NCBI GenBank assembly: GCA_001803235.1
Contig: MHBL01000418.1
Coordinates: 24,134 to 60,637, forward strand
Origin: Lentisphaerae bacterium RIFOXYA12_64_32
GTDB taxonomy: Bacteria; Verrucomicrobiota; Lentisphaeria; Oligosphaerales; YB12-FULL-65-16
Reading direction: 5' to 3'
Length of the DNA: 36,504 bases
The translations under genes were made by a program, and so were the position numbers. Positions 16,755 to 23,447 of this stretch are shown piece by piece. The notes beneath the pieces are model-generated. The model had not been told where the DNA came from, made no database searches, and worked only from the letters and a program-made list of their open reading frames with translations. The first letter of the stretch is position 1, and each line of letters starts with the position of its first letter.

Positions 16755-16816
16755 CTGGCGCCTCGTCGGCGCCCAGGCCTTAACGCCTGGGCTGACTCAG
16801 CCGCAGCCGCATGCAT
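16755..16816. repeat. palindromic leader repeat, copy 1
   Basis: The segment contains the inverted repeat CCCAGGC-cttaac-GCCTGGG, followed by CTGACTCAG and CGCATGCAT. A diverged copy with the same order (GACGCTTCGCCGACGCCC, CGGGCTGAC, GCATGCAT) is at 22099-22168. Both lie 20-80 nt upstream of start codons. Part of the similarity could be chance in GC-rich sequence. Confidence 0.5.
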
Positions 16817-16819
16817 ACC

Positions 16820-17932
16820 TCAAAACGTGACCGGCAGACCGCCCTTTCTGGCGGATTCCTCGGCCGCAAGCCCGACCACCGTACTCCACCTGGCGACGTC
16901 GATGTCGGTCAGCGGCCGACGGTTGGTCCTGATGCTGTCGACGAATGCCAGATGCTCGAAGTAGACTCCGCCGCCGTGGCTCAGGTGTGCGTGCTCGTTG
17001 CCCTCTTTGGCGTCGATCTCGACGCGTTTCTCGCCGCTCTTGTGGTAGTGAATCTTCTGCTCGGCGTAGAGACCCTCCATCTTGCCCGCCTCACCCACGA
17101 CGCCAATGGAAAGCGGGTGGTGGCTGAACATGCAGAGCCCGAGCATCGCTTTGGCGCCGTTCTCGTACTCGACGAGCACCCAGCCGTTGTCGAAGATGTC
17201 AGGCTTGACCCCGTAGATGTCTTTGACCACATCCTGACTTGCCAACGCAATGACCTTGCTCGGTGCGGAGTCCGCAAACCACGTCATGAGGTCGAAGTAG
17301 TGACAGGTCTTCTCCACAAACACGCCGCCGGTCTTGTCCTGGAACATGATCCAGTTGCCCCGCTTCTCCAGGAACGGCCCCCTGAACTCCAGGCACCAGA
17401 TCATTCTTGGCGAACCGACCGCGTTCTCCTCGATCATCCGCCGCATTCTCTGGAAGACCGGCAGGTACCGGCACTCGAGTCCCACCTGGTAGATGCGACT
17501 CGACGGCTTCACGGCTTGTTCAAGCCTGGCGAGCTGTTCGTGCGAGGTCGCTGCCGGCTTCTCACTGAGCACGTGCTTCTCCGCAGCAAGGCTGTCAGCC
17601 ACAATGTCCACGTGGGTGTGGTCGGGCGTCGCAATGACCACTGCGTCCACCTCATCGAGCTGCAGCAGTTCGCGGTAGTCCGAAAAGAACTTCACCCGTC
17701 CGTCATCGGGTGGCGGGGGCATCGCTTCCACTTGGCGGCACCTGTCCATGTGGCTGATGCCCGGAGCTTGCAGAATGGCGGGATCATTCATGCAGTGCCG
17801 GAAAACATTCAGGCTTTTCTCGCTGGAATCGGCAACCGCAACGATCTCGATATCCGGTATCGCACGAATGCAGCGCAAGTGTCCGCAGGCCATCTGACCT
17901 GCACCGATGATTCCATACCTGATCTTTTGCAT
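16820..17932 (-). CDS. Gfo/Idh/MocA family NAD(P)-dependent oxidoreductase (1)
   Basis: A 370-residue sugar or cyclitol dehydrogenase. The Rossmann motif is GIIGAGQMACGH (7-18), the catalytic EKP is at 124-126 (SEKPAATS), and the proton-relay histidine lies in VEKTCHYFDLM. Members oxidise or reduce a hydroxyl at C2 or C3 of sugars and inositols, and often work with PF01261 barrels to cleave or epimerise 3-keto glycosides; three such barrels lie downstream. GAGGAG lies 10 nt before the ATG. It is 141 nt downstream of the second DUF4838 gene and 81 nt upstream of the alcohol dehydrogenase, probably in the same transcript. Confidence 0.9.
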   Translation of the reverse strand: MQKIRYGIIGAGQMACGHLRCIRAIPDIEIVAVADSSEKSLNVFRHCMNDPAILQAPGISHMDRCRQVEAMPPPPDDGRVKFFSDYRELLQLDEVDAVVIATPDHTHVDIVADSLAAEKHVLSEKPAATSHEQLARLEQAVKPSSRIYQVGLECRYLPVFQRMRRMIEENAVGSPRMIWCLEFRGPFLEKRGNWIMFQDKTGGVFVEKTCHYFDLMTWFADSAPSKVIALASQDVVKDIYGVKPDIFDNGWVLVEYENGAKAMLGLCMFSHHPLSIGVVGEAGKMEGLYAEQKIHYHKSGEKRVEIDAKEGNEHAHLSHGGGVYFEHLAFVDSIRTNRRPLTDIDVARWSTVVGLAAEESARKGGLPVTF

Positions 17933-18073
17933 TTCTGCTCAACTCCTCGTTCGGGATGTCTTCGCTACGGTCTCGTCCACCGTCTATTCGCCTTGCCCGA
18001 TCATCTTGACCGGCCTGAGGGAAGGCCGAAAAGCGGGAGACCGTTCTGCTGAACAGTTGCCCGCTCGGGCCCT

Positions 18074-20491
18074 TCACTCGCCCGGCCTTGCAGCCAACTC
18101 GATCTCTAGCCTCAGCTCCTTCGCATCGCCACAATCCATGCCGCGGTCCGCGCTCTCGATGAACCCGAGCGATGCGATGCGGACTGAGTTGAGGTCGCGG
18201 GTCAGCCTCTCGGTGGCGGCGACGGATGTCAGTCCTGGCTCGTCCGGCATGACATAGACACCGAAGACCGTCGAAACCGTCCACGAGCCACCAGCATCGG
18301 TCACCACCAAAGCCAGCTTGTCGCGCGGGTACTCGGCGGCACTCAACCCGCCGATGACGTAGCACTTGTCCGCTTTGTCCCCGGCATCACCCACCGGCGC
18401 CAGCACGCCGATCTTGACTTTCTCGCCCGCCGTGTTGATCAACCACACGTCATGCTCGGACTGCACGTCGTCCGAGTCGAAATCGTTCCCGAACAACCAG
18501 ACCGCGAACGTCGCCGGGCGCGGAGGTGCCATTGGCTCCCGACCAGACTCCGCCAACCAGTCCTTCTTCTGACGGGACTTGCCTTTCTCGCCGAAGCCTA
18601 TCTCCGGTATGTCCCAGTTCCGCAGGACACCGGCCGGGTCCAGCAGTCGTGTCATGTAACTGGTTTCCGGACCACCGGTAGCACCCAGTGCCTTACCGCG
18701 GTTGAGAATGGTCCTGATCCGCTCGACATGCGGGGCGCCGACCTCCGCGGCTTGAGCCGCCAGCGCCGCGGAAATCCAAGGCGCGTCCTCGTCCTTGCGC
18801 AACGCCGCCAACACTCTCAGGTACTCGGCACAGGCCTCGGTGTACTCCAGCGACGTCCGCACCAGTTCGAGACGCGCCCGAAGCGTCGCGCTGTCCGCAG
18901 GCGAAGCCGCGCCCCCGGCAGCGGACTCCGCACGCGTGAGGCAGGCATCGAGTTTCGCCAGCAATTCCAGGGTAAAGAGCGCCACCACCTCCGCGTAGGA
19001 CCGCTGCCGCGCAATGTGGACCCCGGACGCGACCGCCGCGTCTTCGAGCGTGCGGTAGTATTCGAGCATGGGCGCACTCGCGCCGGCGTAGAAGCGGGTG
19101 CAGAAGTCCGCCACCAGCGCATCCACGTCGAGACTCGGGTCCCACGTCAGCTTCGCCGCCACGTAGTAGTCCAACCCGTTGGAACCGAGGTTGGCCCCAT
19201 ACTGCGTGGCCACACCGAACATCCCCAGCTTCTGGAAATAGGGGATGTCCGTCCTGAGCGTGTGCACGATCGGCCATGGCAGTTCCAGCCACGAACACTT
19301 GTAGTAGTATTCGTAGATCGCAACGTTCCCGGCGATCTGACGCCAGCCCTGGATGTACTTGTTATACTCGCGGTTGTAGGGGCAGCCGGGGTCGGTCAGG
19401 GCATGGTTGTGACAGATGAAACGGCAGAACTGGATCACGCTGTTGCTGCTGACGCGCACCTTGGCGTCCACGGGTGGGGCCACATAGCTGAGATACGCAA
19501 TACTCTTCAGCAGGAGATCGGGGTACTTCCGGCCCACGATCTCCGCCACCGCGTTGTAGAAGATCAGTAGGCGACGCGTCAGCGAGTTGTTGGTTTCCGC
19601 GCCCGGTTCGTCGAGCGCCCGGCAGTTCTCGCATTCGCAGAAACTCAGGTTATCCATCGGGTCGACGGAAATCATGTCCAGCGTCGGGTCGGCGTCCTTG
19701 AGCCGGATGCTATTGGCCGCGACCTCCCGGATCACCTCGAGGTTCGAGGTGCAGAGCTGGACCTGATCACCCTTGCCTTTCGGGGCCGCGCGCTTGCCGC
19801 CAACCAGAGCATAGTACTCGGGGTGCGCGGCGCCGTACGTCTCCGGCGGCAGCAACGAATCGAAGGTGTGCACAAACCACTTCACCTTGAACTCACCCTC
19901 AGCCCCGACGCCGACGTTCATCCGGTTCCGCCGCGCCCATTCGCCCCTGCCGACCCAACGCATGCGAAACACCGGCCTGCCAGTTTCATCCAGCCTGCCG
20001 ATCCGCACCGCATCCATCTTCGGCACGACCTCACCGAGGTCGCCCGGCATGAACCAGCGGACGCCGCACTGCTTCTCCAGAAACGCGTCCACAGCGTAGA
20101 ACATGCCCAACTCCGTCTTCCCCGTCAGTAGCAGCGCCGAGGGTGAACTACGGATGACGTAGCCATCGCGAGACATGCCCTCCCACGTGGTCGCATCCAC
20201 CTCGATGTCGCCGGCCGTCCTGCCCCCCACCACGACGCGAAACCCCGCCACTCCGGCGGCGGCCGGCACGACCGGGATCGACGCACCCGAGATCTTCAAC
20301 AGATACGTCGCCAGCTCCTCTGCCGGTCGCTGTGCACCGGGCGCCGCAACGACGATCGAGCAGGTGGCCCGGCCGCCCTCGACCAGCGTGGCGACAGCCC
20401 CACCGGGGACCGACGCGGACTCATCGCCTGCACAAAAGGCTGGCCCCAGAACGACGGCCAAAACGACCCATGCGGTCCTATTGCAGTTCAC
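18074..20491 (-). CDS. secreted DUF4838 protein with alpha-glucuronidase-like N-terminus (2)
   Basis: An 805-residue exported protein. The start is GTG at 20491 (codon CAC on the plus strand), with GGAG 7 nt upstream. Residues 1-22 form a signal peptide (hydrophobic AWVVLAVVLGPAFCAG); the cysteine context is not a good lipobox. Residues 35-150 resemble the GH67 N-terminal domain (PAEELATYLLKISGASIPVV). The DUF4838 core includes HPEYYALVGGKR, QLCTSNLEV and SFCECENCRALD (283-294). It has the same architecture as the protein at 10728 but is clearly diverged, so the pair may attack different linkages. It lies 29 nt downstream of the sulfatase gene, suggesting co-transcription and a shared sulfated substrate (inference). 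Confidence 0.88.
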   Translation of the reverse strand: MNCNRTAWVVLAVVLGPAFCAGDESASVPGGAVATLVEGGRATCSIVVAAPGAQRPAEELATYLLKISGASIPVVPAAAGVAGFRVVVGGRTAGDIEVDATTWEGMSRDGYVIRSSPSALLLTGKTELGMFYAVDAFLEKQCGVRWFMPGDLGEVVPKMDAVRIGRLDETGRPVFRMRWVGRGEWARRNRMNVGVGAEGEFKVKWFVHTFDSLLPPETYGAAHPEYYALVGGKRAAPKGKGDQVQLCTSNLEVIREVAANSIRLKDADPTLDMISVDPMDNLSFCECENCRALDEPGAETNNSLTRRLLIFYNAVAEIVGRKYPDLLLKSIAYLSYVAPPVDAKVRVSSNSVIQFCRFICHNHALTDPGCPYNREYNKYIQGWRQIAGNVAIYEYYYKCSWLELPWPIVHTLRTDIPYFQKLGMFGVATQYGANLGSNGLDYYVAAKLTWDPSLDVDALVADFCTRFYAGASAPMLEYYRTLEDAAVASGVHIARQRSYAEVVALFTLELLAKLDACLTRAESAAGGAASPADSATLRARLELVRTSLEYTEACAEYLRVLAALRKDEDAPWISAALAAQAAEVGAPHVERIRTILNRGKALGATGGPETSYMTRLLDPAGVLRNWDIPEIGFGEKGKSRQKKDWLAESGREPMAPPRPATFAVWLFGNDFDSDDVQSEHDVWLINTAGEKVKIGVLAPVGDAGDKADKCYVIGGLSAAEYPRDKLALVVTDAGGSWTVSTVFGVYVMPDEPGLTSVAATERLTRDLNSVRIASLGFIESADRGMDCGDAKELRLEIELAARPGE

Positions 20492-20520
20492 GATTTCTCT
20501 CCTGGCTCGACATCACCTGC

Positions 20521-22026
20521 TCAACGCGGCTTCGGGCCGAGCGCCTCAATCTCCGACCACTTGCGACAGTCCTTGTGCAGGAGCCGGGTCGGAGTGAACC
20601 GGGTTTGATGGCCGACGCGATAGTCGCTGCCTATGTCGGCCTTGCGCGTGTACTGGTTCACCTGGTCGAACAGCAGTTCCAACAGATGCAGGCGGACGTC
20701 GCGGCACTCCGGGTCGGACCAACGGTTGGTCATCTCCCACGGATCCGTGTCGTGATCGTAGAGTTCGCCGCCCTGGGCGTGCGAGTAGTAGACCAGCCGG
20801 TGTCGCGCCGTGCGGATCGCGCACACGCGCTTCTGCGGCCCCACGTAATCCCATTCGCAAGTCGCGAAGTCACGCCCCCCCCCCCTGCCCTCGGCCTCCG
20901 GGACAATCGAACGGCCGTCCATGCCGCTGGGGCTCGGCACGTCGGTCAGTTCACAGAGCGTTGGAAACATGTCGACCGATTCGATGATCGTCTCGCGCAC
21001 CACGCCGCGCGGACCGCCGGGGTAGGAGAGGAGGAACGGCATGCGATGGATCGATTCGTAGATGCCGATGTTCTTGTCGCAGATGCCATGATCCCCCGCA
21101 AAATCGCCGTGATCGGCCGTGTAGACGATGACGGTGTTGTCGAGTTCACCGTGCTCGCGGAGCCAGTCCAGCACCCGCCCGATCTCCATGTCGATGACCG
21201 TGACCAGCGCGAAGTGGTAAGCCAGCGCCTTCTTCAAGTCCGACGGCGTGAAGTCGCGCATGCAACCGGCGACGGCTTTCATGATGAAATCGGGGCGCCC
21301 GGCCCATCGCCTCTCCCACCAGTCGACGGCGTCCGGACCCAACGGGATGGCGTCCGGGTTGTACATGCCGGCGTGGTCTGCCGACGGCGTCCAATGCGGG
21401 TGCGGCCGCTCGAAACTCATGTGGATGAGGAACGGGCGACGCGTGTCCCGCTGGTTGAGGAACGCCAGCGTCTCGTTCCCGGTCCAGTGCTCGATCGAGT
21501 GCTCGTAGGGCAGGCGCGCTACGGCACACTTCTTCCGTATCGCCTCGTGCTCGCGCGGTAAGCCGCCGTCCTCATACATGTCCGCCAAACCATGGTCCAT
21601 GAGGTACTTGAAGTAGTGATGCACGGTCGGGTCTTTGCGGTCGGCGTCGCACAGGTCACAGTAGCGAATGTGCTCGTACGCCTCGTTATCCCAATTGCGG
21701 ACCATGTGACCCTTGCCGATGAGCGCCGCCTGGTAGCCATGGCGACGGAAGGTGGCGCCCAGCGTTGCGGAGTTCGCATCCTCCAGTTCGAAAATGTCGT
21801 TGCCAAGGATCCGGTGCGTGTGCGGGTACTGGCCGGTGACGAACGAGACACGCGATGGGGCGCAGATCGGGTTGTTGCAGTACGCGCGGCTGAAGCGCAC
21901 CCCGCCCGCCGCAATCCGGTCCAGGTTCGGCGTGCGCACCACCGGATGCCCGGCCGCACTCATGCACCCGGCATTGTGCTGGTCGGACATGAGATACAAC
22001 ACGTTGGGACGGGGGCGTGTGGTCAT
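20521..22026 (-). CDS. type I sulfatase (formylglycine-dependent arylsulfatase family)
   Basis: A 501-residue sulfatase (PF00884). The C-x-P-x-R signature is CAPSR at 55-59, Cys55 being the residue converted to formylglycine; D15 and Q16 (MSDQHNAG) are in the calcium site, and VIVYTADHGDFAGDHG carries the second metal-site Asp/His. No signal peptide is present, so it is either cytoplasmic, acting on imported sulfated sugars, or its start has been missed; the fold begins at residue 8, so a cytoplasmic protein is likelier. GGGAG lies 8 nt before the ATG at 22026. The coding strand contains 11 consecutive G (plus-strand C run 20875-20885), in frame here, encoding Gly-Arg-Gly-Gly-Gly. No maturase (FGE or anSME) gene is in the window. 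Confidence 0.92.
   Translation of the reverse strand: MTTRPRPNVLYLMSDQHNAGCMSAAGHPVVRTPNLDRIAAGGVRFSRAYCNNPICAPSRVSFVTGQYPHTHRILGNDIFELEDANSATLGATFRRHGYQAALIGKGHMVRNWDNEAYEHIRYCDLCDADRKDPTVHHYFKYLMDHGLADMYEDGGLPREHEAIRKKCAVARLPYEHSIEHWTGNETLAFLNQRDTRRPFLIHMSFERPHPHWTPSADHAGMYNPDAIPLGPDAVDWWERRWAGRPDFIMKAVAGCMRDFTPSDLKKALAYHFALVTVIDMEIGRVLDWLREHGELDNTVIVYTADHGDFAGDHGICDKNIGIYESIHRMPFLLSYPGGPRGVVRETIIESVDMFPTLCELTDVPSPSGMDGRSIVPEAEGRGGGRDFATCEWDYVGPQKRVCAIRTARHRLVYYSHAQGGELYDHDTDPWEMTNRWSDPECRDVRLHLLELLFDQVNQYTRKADIGSDYRVGHQTRFTPTRLLHKDCRKWSEIEALGPKPR
20875..20885. repeat. homopolymer of 11 C inside the sulfatase gene
   Basis: An 11-base C run (G on the coding strand) lies after the catalytic core of the sulfatase. 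A one-base slip would truncate or alter roughly the last quarter of the protein. It could be a phase-variation tract or only a sequencing-prone site; the frame is intact in this sequence. Confidence 0.7.
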
Positions 22027-22098
22027 CTTCTTTTCTCCCTGGTTCCATGGCGTGGGTGACGGCCTGACATTGCGGAACACTGAACTGCCATTCCGGCG

Positions 22099-22168
22099 GC
22101 TGACGCTTCGCCGACGCCCGGGCATAGGCCCCTCGGGCTGACCTGCGACGACCGCACGCATGCATCAC
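22099..22168. repeat. palindromic leader repeat, copy 2
   Basis: Diverged copy of 16755-16816, with GACGCCCGGGC, CGGGCTGAC and GCATGCAT in the same order and orientation. It lies about 75 nt upstream of the sulfatase start, as copy 1 does for the alcohol dehydrogenase. Confidence 0.45.
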
Positions 22169-22240
22169 TCGCCTAGCTTCGGCCACGTGACTATTCAGGT
22201 AGGCCAGGACCGCCGGTGAACATCGCGCCGACGCCTGGAG

Positions 22241-22283
22241 CCCCGGTTTTCCGCAACCGGGGGTGGCGGGTTACGGAGAACCC
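22241..22283. terminator. two adjacent hairpins downstream of the pseudopilin gene
   Basis: CCCCGGTT-ttccgc-AACCGGGG is a perfect 8-bp stem (22241-22262). GGGTT-acggag-AACCC (22268-22283) follows at once. They lie about 190-230 nt past the minus-strand pseudopilin stop and could end its transcript, but no T-run follows, so they might instead be another palindromic repeat. Confidence 0.35.
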
Positions 22284-22472
22284 ACCTTCCAAGGCGTGAG
22301 TTTCGATGGGCGAAGTCAGGGCCGACGCCCGTTTTTTCGGTCCGGCGACATCCCGAAGGCGTACGCTTCCATCGCCCGCGAAAACACCCACGTTTTCCGC
22401 CCTCCCTGGGCGCCGACGGCACAGCGCCATGGCGGGCTGTCCAACGAGCGATCGCGCCCCTCGATCCGGCGC

Positions 22473-23219
22473 TTACTTGCAGTCCCAGAGACACTTCGGG
22501 TCTCCCTCCGGCGGCAGGATGATCCGCCGAATGTCGTCCCTGCCCGCCGAACCGTCCGCGTTCGCCCACTGTGCGAATCCATGATGCCGCCCGACGATCC
22601 GTTGTGGAATGGTGTTGTAGAAAGGCATATTGCTCGGGCAACGGAAGTAGTCTCTCGGGGCCGCCGTCCGGTCCTCGACCCATCCGCGTGGGTCCGGATC
22701 GGCCCAGTTAACCACCAAACCCGCGTCGGCGAAATGGATGGTCGCATCCGGATGCGGCAGCCGGTCGAGCCGTCTGTACAGGGATACCTCATGCCCGATA
22801 TGGCAATGATTGTGGGCAATGCCCCAAGTGGCTCGAGATGACGCCGGGCAGTGCGCCACCGTGTCGGGGTCCACCCCGTAGTGCGTCTTCAGAATGTTGT
22901 GCCAATGCGTCACGGCGTCAATCCGGTAGCCGATGATGAACATGTCGTTGTCGCCCGCATAGAGGACGTTCAGAATGCCAAGTTGCTTGAGATTCGCGAA
23001 GCACAGGACGGCCTTGGCCTTGTCCTTGGCCGTCGCCAGCGTCGGCAGCAGCATGGACGCGAGGATCGCGATGATGGCGATAACCACCAGAAGCTCGACC
23101 AAGGTGAACCTTGTCGAGCTTCGCCCACAGGTCCGCTTCGTTCCCCAGTGCGGCGGGCAGGCCATCAGGTCAACCAGGGAGAGAGTGTTGCATTCGTGTT
23201 TCGGCATTATCTTGTTCAT
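22473..23219 (-). CDS. prepilin-type protein with H-X9-DG motif
   Basis: A 248-residue pseudopilin-like protein. The type IV prepilin / type II secretion N-terminal segment begins at F38 (FTLVELLVVIAIIAIL), with the conserved Glu at E42, and is followed by the usual KxxxxxCxxNLKQLG helix. Near the C-terminus is H-X9-DG (H212 to D222-G223), the pattern of the prepilin-type processing-associated H-X9-DG family, abundant in Planctomycetota and Lentisphaerota. The leader is long (37 residues) and the residue before the cleavage site is Arg, not Gly. GAGGAG lies 10 nt before the ATG at 23219. These proteins occur in dozens to hundreds of copies per genome, often next to glycan genes; their role at the cell surface is not settled. 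Confidence 0.85.
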   Translation of the reverse strand: MNKIMPKHECNTLSLVDLMACPPHWGTKRTCGRSSTRFTLVELLVVIAIIAILASMLLPTLATAKDKAKAVLCFANLKQLGILNVLYAGDNDMFIIGYRIDAVTHWHNILKTHYGVDPDTVAHCPASSRATWGIAHNHCHIGHEVSLYRRLDRLPHPDATIHFADAGLVVNWADPDPRGWVEDRTAAPRDYFRCPSNMPFYNTIPQRIVGRHHGFAQWANADGSAGRDDIRRIILPPEGDPKCLWDCK

Positions 23220-23447
23220 TGTCGCCAGACTCCTCTTTCTACAACCTGATTCAGTGACGGATATTGCCCGCCAACGCCAAGCCCGCGTTGTTCTCGATTA
23301 CTTCCCTGTCGATCCTGATTTCGAGGTCCATCGTCTTTCACCTGCCAAGTGAATCCGCCCGCAATCAACTTGTGTTGCTATAATATCTTATGGAGCAATA
23401 ACTTGACATTCACACGGCGCTTCTTCTTTGCTCATCCCGTCACGGCA

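Larger units (their letters stand above)
22027..22472. other. 446-nt gap: leader repeat and hairpins, no recognisable gene
   Basis: The stretch between the pseudopilin stop and the sulfatase start holds the leader repeat at 22099-22168 and two inverted repeats at 22241-22283. Open frames are present, but none resembles a protein family or has a convincing start. Confidence 0.6.

Noticed and set aside
18074..20491. DUF4838 protein 2 as a lipoprotein
   Set aside because: The residues before the N-terminal Cys (PAF-C) do not fit a lipobox; an ordinary signal peptide is likelier.
23379..23384. TATAAT on the plus strand in an AT-rich gap
   Set aside because: No suitable -35 and no plus-strand gene downstream; on the minus strand the matching -35 for the pseudopilin is also poor.
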